A DNA stretch of 64,000 bases from Piper betle (GCA_033002965.1 JAURVB010002026.1:1-64000), one strand, 5' to 3'; counted from the first letter of the stretch, positions 11,427-22,795 are shown. A program made the numbers and translations. Notes: generated by a model from the letters alone, not told the origin.

Positions 11427-13422
11427 GATTTGTTCTAATGAAGAGCTCATAATGGGTGCTACTCAATTTATGCCTTGTGTATATATGATCTTGCTTCGTT
11501 TCTTTCCCTTCTTTCTTTTAATGTTCTACTATTGAAACTTTTTTTTCTGAAACTTCTTTTGAAGCACTTGTTGATTGTTGAATACTGTCTCTGAAAAGAA
11601 CATAATTTGATAGCAATGGTTTAATATATGATTATATTGTTTTGTTTGTAAAACTAGGAATGCACTATCTTGGTTCCTAAATAAACGTTGTGTAAAATAT
11701 ACCTTGATAAATATAAATTAAACTAGTTTGAAATAGCTAAAATCAAATCAGCTCAAGTGTAAATAGGTTCGCCTCAAACTAAAACACAAACTGATACATG
11801 TTTTGAATTAAGTAAAGTCAATTCAATCCGACTCGAATCAAAACAAATACACAGACCAGGCCGTGCTAAGTATGTAAGCCAATTAACTTCCCTGTTACGG
11901 TCCTAAAAATATAAGACCTGTCATCAACGTGAAGCCTGGCTCATTTTTTAGAGCAAAATTTGCGTCCGCCAGCTGGGGATGTGTGTCCTCATTACCCAAT
12001 CCTTCCGGATGCACTTCTCGATGGGAGCACATCTACAAATACACAACGGGGCCGCATCCCTAAGTGGCTAGTCTCATATGCAAAATCATTTAGGGTGGAG
12101 TTTGAGTTGGAATCGTATTTAGCTCCGCCCGGGAACGACGCGGATCATCCCGGGAATCGATGGTGGAGACGCATGGCATCTCCACCGGCATTGCTCCTGG
12201 GCGGAGGTAAAATTTTTTCTTTGAGTTGTTCATTAAGGGAGTCAAATTGAGTTTTTGTTTAGTTTAAATTTAGCTCGTTCGATTTTGAGTGTAAGTCACT
12301 CGAGCAAGTTAATATTCTAATTGCGTTGAGTTGAAATTAAGTTTAAATTGGATTGGTTTGTATTTACCATTAATATTTTTTTTTCTAAAATTTATACTAA
12401 AATTTAATTTTATAATCAAAATGTTTCAAATTAATATAAATTTGCATTTGAAATAATTTAATTAAGCATATTTTATTTAAAATTTTTTATTATATCATTC
12501 TATTTTATAATTTAATTAAATTTGTAAAAAGAAATCTAAAATATATATAATTCAAATTTTTATTTTTTTATAAAAAAATTAATGATTTTTTAACAAAATC
12601 AGACCCAATTTATTTAACATCAAATCAAGTTTTTAACTAATTTTTAGGTCGGCTGTACAACCAAATCGAGCTTAGATAGTAGCAAAAAACCAAAAAAATA
12701 ATCTCACCTTCAGCTGTAACAAAACTCGTCGTACCTGCAACATCGACGAAGAGGTTTGAGTAAGAAATAAAACCCATTCTAACCCTCTGATTTAACACCA
12801 TTTACCCCCTACACCTACTCTTCCACCACACTCACTTTTCGACTTCAACTCTCTGCCCAACGTTGGGATTAATTAAATAAAATCCCTATTTTAACAAATA
12901 AGGATGAACATTATCAAATAAAACTGAGAGATTAGACAAAATAATTTTATGTAAAAAAATCTCAAATTTAAGGAAAAACTACGCGGTAAACGGTCAGATT
13001 AAATTCACTATATTACAATTTTGATACAGAATAGATCCACGGGAGAACAAATTCTCCAATATTACTTTACTGTATTTTCTACAAAATTGATATAAAGTCT
13101 TAAAAGATAATAAAGGAAGAATATTACAGATTAAAAACTTGACGAAGCTATCATTGATGATTTCAAGTTAATCTTAACAAAACATTCACCTTTCTTCAAT
13201 TTACATAATTTATTTTCTCCCTTAATAGCAACAATTTTTCTTCAAAACCTAAAAATAAAAAAATCAAAGAAGAAAAATATTGTACTTACTTTTATTCTTT
13301 TTAACTTACTAAATCTAGAAAATCTTAATTTTTATCCAAAATAAATTTATAAATTCATGTATTTACAGAATAGGGACAACCCAACACCCAACACATCTCA
13401 TCTTCCTTACTTCCGACCATCC
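11427..13422. other. intergenic spacer, no gene seen
   Basis: About 11427-11700 is the likely 3' UTR/terminator zone of the LPP2-like gene. At 11950-12210 lies a short GC-richer island with an open frame of about 96 codons that resembles no family I know; it is probably a repeat relic. 12240-13340 is AT-rich with poly-A/poly-T tracts and no convincing exon. Confidence 0.4.
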
Positions 13423-13898
13423 ATGGCCGCCACCACTCCTCTTCCTCCTCCACTTCTTCTTCCACAGCCCTACAATCCGAGCCACCTTCCAAATATTCAC
13501 TCCCCACCTCATCACCAACCGACCGACAAAATTACCAGTATTTAATTATAGAACTGATCACCTTCTCTGACCAACTAGCACGGCGAAGCCAACCCCATGG
13601 CCCCCCTCCACCCCAGAGAGTCCATCAATGGAACAAGGGACGAAAACTACCTGCAGCTCACGCTTGGCCGGCTGGAGCTCGACGCAGCCCGAGTCAGCTC
13701 GGTCGGTGCCAATTTCAGCCGCGCTCTGGGAGGAGAGGCGAATCAGCCGGCCACAGGACATGGAGGGGACAGTTGTTTCCGGCACCAAGCAAGACAGCAG
13801 CGAGTAATCCGCTCGGGTGGGTGTCGGGCCTGCCGGCGTACATGGCGTTGGACGCCGGCAGCGACATCACCTGGCTCCAATACCGGCCCCGCACTGAC

Positions 13899-15559
13899 TA
13901 GGGGTGGGCATCGGTCGGACGGACGTCGGACGAGATATTGTCCGCGTTTGTCCGAAATTTTATCGGACAAAATTTGTCCGACCGAGTTAATGTCCGACTT
14001 GTCCGTCGGGCCCGAACAATGTCCGTGGACGGTCCGAAAACAAAACCAAAATTTCTAAAACCCTAACCTAGTTACACTGTTCATAGGCGCCGCCGCCGCC
14101 GCCCTCCGCCGCCGCCCTGCTCGTCGTCTCTGCCGCCCTGCGTGCCGTCGCCTCTGCCGCCCTGCTCGTCGCCTCCGCCGCCCTGTGCGTCGCCGCCGCC
14201 GCCCTGCTCATCGCCCCGCTGCCTCCGCCGGCCTCTGGGTGCAGCGAAACCCCTCCGCCGCCCTGCTCGTCGCCTCTGCCGCCCTGCTCGTCGCCTCTGC
14301 CACCCTGCTCGTCGCCTCCGTCGTCCTGCGCGCCGTCGCCACAGCCCTGCTCGTCGCCCCGCTGCCTCCGCCGGTCTCTGCGCGCAGCGAAACCCCTCCG
14401 CCGTGCCTGCCTCCGCCCTCCGCCTGCCCGCCCACCCTCAGACACCCCTGCCTCCGCCGCCCGCCGCCAGCGCCTGCCACCGGCGTCGCGGTGACTCGTC
14501 GGTGGCTGGTGGTGGTCGAGATGTCACGGCGACGGTACGGCTGGGCAGGGCGGCGTCGATCGGTGGCGGGATGGCGGCGGCGACGACGCTAGGGTTTGGG
14601 GGGTTTTGGGGGAGAAGATGATCGGTGGCAAACTCGTAAATAAGACTTGACTCGATACCGGCACGAGTCAACAATAATACCTAACTCAGAATAAAATCTT
14701 CAAAAAATCCAAAAATATCAGGAAAAATCCCATAAAATAAAATAAAGACCACAACATCTAAATGATGTATAACTAATAATTCTACCCTATAAGGCGTCTT
14801 AATGTATTATTTGGCCTAAAATAATTTTATTCGACTCAAAAATAACGGTCGAATCGATCGGTTCGGACTATAAATCCCTAACTTAGGACACGGGTTTTAT
14901 AGAGGGAATTGAAAGTTATGAAACTATTTATTTATGGAAGAATATTGAAGAGAAATGTCTTAATTTCAAAATGAAGAAGACAAAAAACATGAATAATTAA
15001 TTTTTTTGTATTTTTTCATTTGGGTGAGTTATATTGGATGAAGAATTAACTATTAAAATATTTTATCTTTGAAGTATATGTAATATTAGAGTATATTTTG
15101 ATGTCAATGATTATTTTAAAGTTTTTATACATTGACTATTTTTTGTTTGACTTTAAAAATTGAGAACATGCTAATTAAATTATAAGTGGTTTGATATAAT
15201 TATTAATATGAAGGTATAGCTCTAAATTCTTAAATGTAAGAATGACTTTTATCTTTTTCTATGTATGTCATTTTTTGTTATTTTAGATATTAAATATCAA
15301 ATTTTATGTATAAACTTAATAAATTTTACTGTATATTATATTTTAAAATTTTCATAAATTATAATATTAGCTTTACAAATATTGAAGATATTATATTATT
15401 GATATAAAATATCGGACACTCGGTCGGTCGTTCGGTCGAACAAAGAAATGTCCATATTTGGTTTGTTTTAATTCGGTCAGATTCGGTCAGTCAAATTCGG
15501 TCGGACATACTTCGGACTTCGGTCGGACGGACAAATTCGGACGTCCACGCCCACCCCTA
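13899..15559. mobile_element. non-autonomous hAT element (family 2), copy 1
   Basis: A 1661-bp insertion in the aspartyl-protease pseudogene, flanked by the perfect 8-bp duplication GCACTGAC (13891-13898 and 15560-15567). Terminal inverted repeats begin TAGGGGTGGGC. Subterminal zones repeat CGGTCGGAC and TTGTCCGA motifs, including the near-palindrome CGGACAAAATTTGTCCG. Internally there is a GC-rich minisatellite at about 14085-14480 with a period near 21 bp (variants of CTGCCGCCCTGCTCGTCGCC), then an AT-rich half. Open frames in the minisatellite are repeat translations, not genes. No transposase is visible. Confidence 0.92.
14085..14480. repeat. GC-rich minisatellite inside hAT family 2 copy 1
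   Basis: Variants of a 21-bp unit, roughly CTGCCGCCCTGCTCGTCGCC, are repeated more than ten times with higher-order duplication: the block around 14170-14245 recurs at about 14335-14400, with the shared context CTCCGCCGG-CTCTG-GCAGCGAAACCCCTCCGCCG. It produces alanine/proline/serine-rich open frames on both strands that should not be annotated as proteins. Confidence 0.8.
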
Positions 15560-15579
15560 GCACTGACCGCTACTCCCAG

Positions 15580-16524
15580 GTAATTAGTTTTAATTAGCTT
15601 CTTCAAGCTCATCATTGGTAATAATTTCATATAATTAATTAAGATTAGTATTTATATAACCCTAATCTATTAGTTAGTTTGTTCAATTAATTTTACTTAT
15701 TAGTATTTTAAGTGTAATTTAAAATAGAAACCTGCTTTATACCTTATAAAATAAAATAAGAGAAAATATTAGTTATAATCTAGAAAATCTAATTAAGTAG
15801 TATACAATAATACAAAGACGTGAGCGGAGAACGTTAGTTTAACATTTTTATTTAAAATATTGAATCAACCATTCTATTGGATTTTAGGTTATAATGCCTC
15901 CAACCAAATTAAACTGGTACTAAAATATCACAAGTTAAAAATTATGTTTAGACAGTTGTTAATAGAGATGAAGATCAAAATGATTATTAATGTGGCTTAT
16001 ATCTTGTATGCGAGACATTAAAATTGACTGTCATCTGTAGATCAAATAGTGTTGTGCTTTTAATTATTAATAATTGTGACTTAAATGTCTTCTTTTTTAA
16101 GTAGTTATCTAACTTTTTTAATTAATAATTGTGTGTCATAAGTCTTCCTTTTTAAACTAATATGATAATTAAAATTAATATAATTTAAAATCGATTATAA
16201 TACTGTAATAGAAATATAAATCAAGTTGAAAACTGGGCACCTACTGTGAAGTGATATGTGAGACAATATTCATTTGGATATATTAATGAGAATAGTACTG
16301 TGAGGATTGATTTGAATCTATTTGATTAATTTGTCCAAGTTTAACAACAACTCGAGTAAATACAAGTTTCTTGCAAAAAGTTATGGAAAATTTTCTCTAC
16401 GATCGACTAGTTCTCGCATGACTTTAATTTAATTTTAGTATAAAAACAATGTAAAAATAGTTTAATAAATAAAAATTAAAATGGGCTTATGATCTTTGTA
16501 TATGTATGAGAGTGGATTTTATGC
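15580..16524. other. intron part of the aspartyl-protease pseudogene
   Basis: AT-rich sequence between the splice donor after CCCAG (15579) and the MULE at 16525. No gene or clear repeat was recognised. Confidence 0.4.
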
Positions 16525-17355
16525 CCTGGGTTCAGGAATTTTTTCTGCCCACACTTTGATCTGGGCCGTCTGATAGATTTATTATTTTCAAAAAGAAAAA
16601 ATCACACACCCCCTAAGACAGCGGCAGCCGCCGAACGGCCGTGTTGACCACATCTGGCCATAGGGTGGCCGGACATAGCTGGCCGCGCATCATTATGTGG
16701 TGGTGAACGTACAACTTTTTTTTGTTATGCAGAGCCGGATTTGGCTTCCCTTCTCCATAAGGCCATGTGACCACATTTGTGGGCACACGGCCCATTTATC
16801 CGACCCAGGGTGGCCATGTCTAGGCGCCCCGTGGTGAGTTGGTAGGGTAGGGGCAAAGCGTTGACGAGAGGGGAGAGGGGAGAGGGGGGGTGGGAGGTGT
16901 CACCGGGGAGGTGGCAGAGCTAGCCGAGCTCGACTGTAGAGTTGTAGGCGACGACAGGTGGCGACAGGGGGGATGAGGGAAAGGATGACGAAGGATAAGA
17001 GGCTGGAGAGGAGGTGGCAGAGGGAGCTTAGGTAGGAGCGCCACAACTAGTGGTTGTAGAGGGGGCGACACTGCCTCATGCCCTGGTCCTAGACGGCGTA
17101 TGCCCAGGCGAAGATGGTGAGGAAGGGCCCAGGAGGGGGATGGGGAGTGGGTCGTCATCGCCGGCACGGGGGAGGGTGGCCGATACTGGTACGAGGTTGA
17201 GGCGGTGAAGGTCAGCCGATCGAGGGAGGAATGGCGACAACAAAGGCACAGGAGGGTAGAAGGCGATAGACTTTTTTAATAATAAGAATAGATCTAAGTT
17301 GTCCTTATACTTATACGACCTAGATTAAAGTTAGGGGCAAGAATGCCTTAGAAAC
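16525..17355. mobile_element. non-autonomous Mutator-like element (MULE)
   Basis: About 831 bp with imperfect inverted ends of roughly 45-60 bp. The left end contains TTTCTGCCCACACTTTGATC and TGGGCCGTCTGATAG; the reverse complement of the right end contains TTCTTGCCCCTAACTTTAAT and CTAGGTCGTATAAG. Flanks show a near-perfect 9-bp duplication, ATTTTATGC (16516-16524) and ATTTTATCC (17356-17364), as expected for MULEs. The interior is GC-rich and gives only low-complexity frames. It sits in the intron of the aspartyl-protease pseudogene. Confidence 0.65.
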
Positions 17356-17486
17356 ATTTTATCCTTTGTATAATTATAGATATATTATCATCACTTATCC
17401 ATCTTCTTCACAACAATACTATTTCAAGATGGAAAAAAATTACTATGAACTTACATCTCATAAACTTATATGAGATATACTTTGAA

Positions 17487-17493
<7 letters not shown>

Positions 17494-17519
<26 letters not shown>
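17494..17519. repeat. (AAT)n microsatellite
   Basis: Eight to nine AAT/TAA units, within the intron of the protease pseudogene. A second, oppositely oriented tract, (ATT)n of about ten units, lies at 17794-17825. Confidence 0.9.
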
Positions 17520-17792
17520 GTGCATATATATGAGGTTGATAGACTTTAATCTATTTTGACATCAATATGAATTACTTTTAGATTTTTAAAAAATGGACTT
17601 AATATTTTAAAATTAATTTTATTGTAAGAATTTTAGTAATTAAGATTAAAAAAGTTAAAACATTGATTGATACTAGTACTCTAATTATATAAAAGATATA
17701 ACTCATCTAAGCAGTTTGATAAAACAATTATTAATTATCATTAAATTCTTTTTTTCTCACAAAAAATATTTATTCATTAATTTTTTTAAACA

Positions 17793-17793
<1 letters not shown>

Positions 17794-17825
<32 letters not shown>
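17794..17825. repeat. (ATT)n microsatellite
   Basis: About ten ATT units just upstream of exon 2 of the protease pseudogene. It is the complement-strand counterpart of the AAT tract at 17494-17519, so the two could pair in a transcript. Confidence 0.9.
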
Positions 17826-17992
17826 TTATAATGATAAATTAAGATAAGCCAGTTTGAATCGGCACAGGTTCACCCGGCGGGGTCCTCCACCGACACCCCA
17901 CTGAGCTGCACCTCGGCCGAGTGCAGGGCTCTGGACGTGTCCGGCTGCCGCTCCTGTGGCTGTATGTACCAACTCTCCTACGGGGACAGATC

Positions 17993-18531
17993 TGTTGGAT
18001 TTTGGACGTATATATACAAGTATATAATTGTATCATATGCTATTAATAAGGTTTGGGCCTAAATTAAATTGATCTATTAAAGTTAAGGGTAATGGGCCAT
18101 TAATATTTAAGATAAATATGTGGAGATACCATATATTTAAGATGAGTATGGATAAATATGTGTAGATACAGTTTTCGTAATCTCTAATTTATGATGGGTT
18201 AAATTGGAATTGTGAAAAATAAGGATAAATACGGTTATAAGGATAAATACGGTTACAAGGATAAATACGGTTATGGTCCCCGAATTCGCATCGTTGTTTT
18301 TTCTTTTCTGGTATCCCATCATCCAGGAACTCTGGCTTTGGAGAACCGGTGTAGAATTTGGAAGATCAAACTAGAAGAAATCAAAGAATTGCTTTACTAT
18401 TATGGATCTAAGTACACTTCTGTTATTAAATTTATTTTCTTGATGATTTGATATGAAGAAAGTTTTATTGATGATGGTTTTATCATCTATATAATTTTGG
18501 TTAAAGTTTAAAGTTTTTTTTTTATTCAACA
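17993..18531. mobile_element. copia-like solo LTR
   Basis: A 539-bp insertion that starts TGTTGGAT and ends ATTCAACA, the TG...CA inverted ends typical of Ty1-copia LTRs, with no internal retroelement domain. Flanking 5-mers are AGATC (17988-17992) and GGAAC (18532-18536), a decayed target duplication. Removing the LTR and one 5-mer rejoins the host reading frame as ...SYGD-GS-CTTGDF..., which fits the protease family and supports the boundaries. Inside are three 18-bp direct repeats (AAGGATAAATACGGTTAT variants) at about 18221-18275. Confidence 0.8.
18221..18275. repeat. 18-bp direct repeat, three copies
   Basis: Three adjacent copies of AAGGATAAATACGGTTAT (the middle one with TTAC) inside the solo LTR. 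Such short direct repeats are common in the U3 part of LTRs, where they can act as enhancers; a role here is inference. Confidence 0.85.
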
Positions 18532-19403
18532 GGAACCTGCACCACCGGAGACTTCGCCTCCGACACCATCACCTTCGGCTCCTCCCCCGCCGTCCGCACC
18601 CCACTCGGCTGCGGCCACAACAACGAGGGCCTCTTCGTCGCTGCCGCCGGCATCCACTGCCTTGTTCGACTGCGACTCCTCCTCCTCCTCCACGCTCGAC
18701 TTCGGCGCCGCCACAGCCGGGGTCACTGTGTCGCTGCGCACAACCCCAAGGTCGACACCTACCACTACATTGACCTGACGGGCGTGTCGGTCGGCGAGCA
18801 CCCGCTGCCCATCTCGTTCAAGTCGCTGGCCATGGACCCATTACTGGTCGGGGCGGCGTGATCGTCGACTCGGGGATGGCGGCTGCCGGCGGCCGTGTGC
18901 AATTCTTTGAGGGATGCCTTTGCCGCCGGTCACCTGACGGCGGGTTCTCGCAGTTCGACACGTGCTATGACCTGTCGGGGATAGGGAGGACGGTGCAGGT
19001 GTCGGCAGCGGCGGTGCTGTTCAGGGGTGGGAGGAGGTTGAACTTGCAGGCGAAGAACTTCATGACGGCGGCGGATTGGTCGGGGACGTACTGGTTGGCG
19101 TTCACACTATGGTCGGCGCCGGTTGTACCTCGCGAACTCCGTTGTCACCTTTGCACCCAATAGCTGCTAGCTTTCCCATCCATGCATATATGCATGCTAT
19201 CATATTGTATAATAATGTTATGTGTACGTAGACGAAAGATGCTCGTTAATTGCTTCCTTTGATTGATAAAATAGAGATGGAACATTATTATTGGTTTGAG
19301 TTTTGAATTATTTGGAAAAAGTGAATCTTCCTTGGAGGGAGTATCTCAAGCTACTCTTTATCTTGTTTGTCCTTGCTATAAGCAAGCAACATGTGATTCA
19401 ACG

Positions 19404-19438
<35 letters not shown>
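19404..19438. repeat. (TA)n microsatellite
   Basis: About 17 TA units, one of several long TA tracts in the window (22758-22794, 30400-30424, 37302-37339, 49881-49908, 51636-51665). Confidence 0.95.
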
Positions 19439-19440
<2 letters not shown>

Positions 19441-19993
19441 TGGAACGATGAGTTGCATGATGAGATTAAGTGTGAATGAAGAGTAAGTGATCTAATGAGA
19501 GCATGATAAGTGATTACGACGTAACTTAAAAACACGATAAGATTGGTATGAATAGGAGTTAGAATTTCTTTCATACTTATGATTATTTGATTGTTTATTG
19601 ATGTTGGTTGTATTGTGAGTGTGTATTGGTCATGTTGAGTTTGATGCATCATTTAGTTAGCGGGCGTTAGTATTTAGTTTTGATGTGTAGGTACGGAGTA
19701 GGAGCTCGCCGCCTAGGTGCGATGACACGCTTGGAGCTTCTACCAGGTCCGTTTAGGACTTGTCTCTGTTTTACGCTCTTTTCTATTGTATGTTTATTTT
19801 ATTATTTGCAGGACGGGTTAAGTGGCGTTTTATTGGATCCCACTTAACTCGGGCCATTTAACCGAATAGTTTTTCGGATTAATAACCGGTCAAGGATGAG
19901 ATCCCTCGAGGATGATTTCGAAAATAAGATCCACCACATGTTGCCTTCGGCCTATTATATAAATCCCTACCCAGCCCTATATATATATGTAGT

Positions 19994-20483
19994 TTTCGCG
20001 TTTTTAGTGAGACACGAGATAGAGAAACCGACTGCACGTAGCATGAGTGGATGCCGTGACAGTCAAAGCGGGCTCTGGATTAGTGCTAGCAGACTATTCC
20101 ATTCTCGAGGGATCTCTGACAACTCCGTGTTTGAGTTCCTCACACCCGGAGAACGTGGAGGTTTACGGGTACTGTTTAGTACAGTACATGTCTGGACTTG
20201 TGGTTCAAAGGGTACTAAAGGCAACTGCATGAGAGTACTTTCGCGTTTTTAGTGAGACACGAGATGGAGAAACCGACTGCACGTAGCATGAATGGATGCC
20301 GTGACAGTCAAAGCGGGCTCTGGATTAGTGCTAGCAGACTATTCCATTCTCGAGGGATCCTGACAACTCCGTGTTTGAGTTCCTCACACCCGGAGAACGT
20401 GGAGGTTTACGGGTACTGTTTAGTACAGTACATGTCTGGACTTGTGGTTCAAAGGGTACTAAAGGCAACTGCATGAGAGTACT
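19994..20483. repeat. recent 245-bp tandem duplication
   Basis: Copy 1 at 19994-20238 and copy 2 at 20239-20483 differ by only about three or four positions (AGATAGAG/AGATGGAG, CATGAGTGG/CATGAATGG, GGATCTCTGAC/GGATCCTGAC). The near identity against a much more diverged surrounding repeat means the duplication is recent. Open frames in it are repeat translations. Confidence 0.9.
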
Positions 20484-20575
20484 CAGCCTTCGTACTCAAG
20501 GCCAGGAGAAATATGGAGGTAAGGAGAGGGCTTAGGATTTGAGACTAGAAAATGAAGTAAGAAAATGGTGAGAGC

Positions 20576-21877
20576 TAGGGGTGGGCATCAGTCGGACAAA
20601 CATCGGACAAGTTATTGTCCGCGTCTGTCCAAAATTTTGTCTGACAAAACTTGTCCGACCGAGTTAACGTCCGACTTGTCCGTCGGGCCCGGACAACGCC
20701 GTGGACGGTCCGAAATTATACCCTAATTATTAACCTTAACCCTACTTATCAATATAATCCGCCACCGCCGTCGCCGTCGCCGCCGCCGCCACCACCACCC
20801 ATCCCCGCAGCCCCCTTCGCCGCCCTCCCCCGACCTCCGCCGCCCTCCCCCGGTCGCCGCCCTCCTCCGCCCTCCTCCTGCCCTCCTCCTACCCTCCTCT
20901 CGCCCTCCCCGCCCTCCCCGCCCTCCCCCGCCCTCCCCCGCCCTCCCCGCCCTCCCCCGCCCTCCTCCCGCCCTCCTCCGCCCTCCCCGACCCTCCCCGC
21001 CCTCCGCCGCCGTCCCCCCGCCCTCCCCTTTCCTCCTGTCAGCGCCCTACCCCGACCTCCGTCACCGCCTCGACTCCGCCGCCGCCTACCTCCGCTGCTC
21101 TGCCTCCGCCGACTGCCTTTGCCACCGCCTGCCTCCGCCAGACCACCACCCTCTGCCTCCGCCGGTCCATAGGCGGCGCGGCAATGGTTTGGACGGGGAA
21201 GAGAAAAAGGGCCGGTGGTTTGAGCAATGGCAATATCGTAAATAAGATTTGACTCGAGTCCACTCGACTCCGTCCCGTGTCAATAATAATAACTAACTCA
21301 AAATAAATCTTAAAAAATCCATAAAATAGAAAAAAAATTATAAAATAAAAAAAACAATATAAAATCATAACGACATGATTTATAACTAATAACCCACATA
21401 AATTCCATGTAACACGTCCTAACGCGGTAAACGACCTAAAATCAATTTTACGATCCACTATATATAAAAATAAAAAATAATTGGCATATTAACTAAATTA
21501 CAAGTAGTTTGATATGATTATTAATGCGAATGTATAGTTCTAAATTCCTAAATATAAGAGTGACTTTTATCCTTTTTATATGTATGTCATTTTTAAATAT
21601 TTAAGATATTAAATATCGATTTTATGTATAAATTTAATTAATTTTGCTGTATATTTATATTTTAAAATTTTTGTAAACTATTATATTAGTCTTATAAATG
21701 TTAAAGACATTATATTATTGATATAAAATATCGGACATTCGGTCGGTCGGTTCGGTCGGACAAAAAATGTTCATGTTTGGTTTGTTTTAATTCGGTCGAC
21801 TCTGTCGGTCAAATTCGGTCGGACATGCTTCGGACGTCGGACGGACGGACAAATTCGGATGTCCGCGCCCACCCCTA
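20576..21877. mobile_element. non-autonomous hAT element (family 2), copy 2
   Basis: A 1302-bp relative of the element at 13899-15559. Same ends (TAGGGGTGGGC), same subterminal GTCGGAC motifs, same order of parts: GC-rich module at about 20760-21175, then AT-rich half. Flanking 8-mers GTGAGAGC (20568-20575) and GCGAGAGC (21878-21885) differ at one base, an aged target duplication. The first 150 bp of the two copies align at roughly 85-90% by eye. The GC-rich module here has a different unit (CCGCCCTCCCC-like) from copy 1, so the module evolves fast. Confidence 0.9.
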
Positions 21878-22410
21878 GCGAGAGCGGCATCAACAGCAGC
21901 AGATCAGTAAGTTCAGGATGCTACCGGGTCTGCAGCCCAGTGGCTCCTCAATAGTGCCCTTCAGAGTGTTCACTTGGAGTATATGATGTTTTCTTTTATA
22001 TGAGAGTTTGCTCTCATAGCCAGCTTGTTATAGTTATTTTATATTCTGGACCAGTATACTTATTTCTGACGTGTTTTTATACTATATGTAGGTAATAATC
22101 ACGAGTTGGAGGTGCCAACTTGGACTGAGGAGCACTGTCGTTACTTGCACACATGTCAGTCGATTGAGTGGTTATATTTTGTTATGATATTATTATATTG
22201 ATGTGATGGTGTGTAATTTAGTTTTCATGTCATCCATGTAGTATCATGTTAGGATTTTGTGCATTTATCCATGTATGACGAGTAATATCTTCCTCTTAAG
22301 ACGCCGAGATTAGATCCGTGCGAGTTGGGTTCGGGTTAGCCGACCTAATCGGGGCCTGTAACATGCCGGTTCGGTTCACGAGCGTGGACCGGATTTGGGG
22401 TGTTATAGTT

Positions 22411-22748
22411 GGCACCATTGCCGCCATTGCCAACTCCCTCTCCGCTCGCCCCATTGGGTGCCCCCAGCTACCTCCCCCTCCACCACCGCTAGGAGGTTCG
22501 CGGTGGCAACAGGGGTGCCGGCTGGGCGTGGTGGTTGGGCGGGGGGAGTGGGGTGGTGAGCAAGGGCGTCGGTTGGGGGTGAGGTGGCGGCGGCGGGCAA
22601 TGGCGCGGTCATGGGCAAGAAGGGCAGTTTGGGCGGGCAAGCAGGCTCGGACGGATCGTAAGGGGGGTTGAAGAATGAACGAGAACCGCTGGACTTATTC
22701 AAGTGTATAGTGCTGCCGCAAAAGCTTGCAGCGCACCATAGCTTTGTG

Positions 22749-22794
<46 letters not shown>
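22411..22794. mobile_element. probable one-ended remnant of a (TA)-flanked foldback element
   Basis: A GC-rich stretch (about 22430-22670) ends in GCGCACCATAG (22731-22741), a short TG run and a (TA)n tract (22758-22794). Read from the right, the end is TA-tract, then CTATGGTGCGCT. The element at 49909-51635 starts TA-tract, then CTATGGTACGCT. I infer the same family, with the other end missing or unrecognised here. Confidence 0.4.

Positions 22795-22795
<1 letters not shown>

Larger units (their letters stand above)
13423..19170 (+). pseudogene. nepenthesin/ASPG-type aspartyl protease pseudogene
   Basis: Remnant of a secreted plant A1 aspartyl protease. Pieces in order: an N-terminal leader from 13423; NYLQLTLGRLELDAARV (about 13650-13690); VVSGTKQDSSE then TAA where family members have Tyr; after a frame change, YMALDAGSDITWLQYRPRTD (about 13835-13898). 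The catalytic DTGS is DAGS, and the cysteines usual after WLQ are Y/R. The exon is split by a hAT (13899-15559) and resumes to 15579. After an intron with a MULE, exon 2 starts at 17853 (LSCTSAECRALDVSGCR, MYQLSYGD), is split by a solo LTR (17993-18531), and continues with TTGDFASDTITFGSSPAV, TPLGCGHNNEGLFVAAAG, a deletion with frame changes, VIVDSGMA (second DSG motif), GGFSQFDTCYDLSGIG, LNLQAKNFMTA and, in another frame, NSVVTFAPNSC-stop. It has several independent lesions, so it is certainly non-functional. Confidence 0.92.
19640..22410 (+). mobile_element. LTR-like retroelement debris, with nested hAT and tandem duplication
   Basis: A stretch with LTR-like features but no protein domain. 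At about 19957-19965 a TATA box (TTATATAAAT) lies in a block whose reverse complement recurs at 37341-37640. A 245-bp unit is tandemly duplicated at 19994-20483. A family-2 hAT (20576-21877) is inserted. Near 22390-22405 the sequence GGATTTGGGGTGTTATA resembles the 3' end of plant Ty3/gypsy LTRs; the following TTGGCACCATTGCC weakly resembles a tRNA primer-binding site (either the TGGCGCCGTTGCC or the TGGTATCAGAGC type, with mismatches). I infer a degraded gypsy-type LTR; outer borders are not established. Confidence 0.45.

Noticed and set aside
11960..12250. 96-codon frame in a small GC-rich island
   Set aside because: No motif or family resemblance; probably repeat relic.
14068..14674. Several 75-160 codon Ala/Pro/Ser-rich frames
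   Set aside because: Repeat translations of the minisatellite in hAT family 2 copy 1.
16820..17167. Minus-strand 115-codon Pro/Leu/Ser frame
   Set aside because: Lies wholly inside the MULE-like element and has low complexity.
20047..20476. Two near-identical short proteins in tandem
   Set aside because: They come from the 245-bp tandem duplication in LTR-like sequence, not a gene pair.
20651..21458. Proline-rich 170-codon frame and an opposite frame of 139 codons
   Set aside because: Low-complexity GC-rich core of hAT family 2 copy 2.
19439..22757. A single element bounded by the (TA)n tracts at 19404 and 22758
   Set aside because: The sequences next to the two tracts are not inverted or direct repeats of one another.
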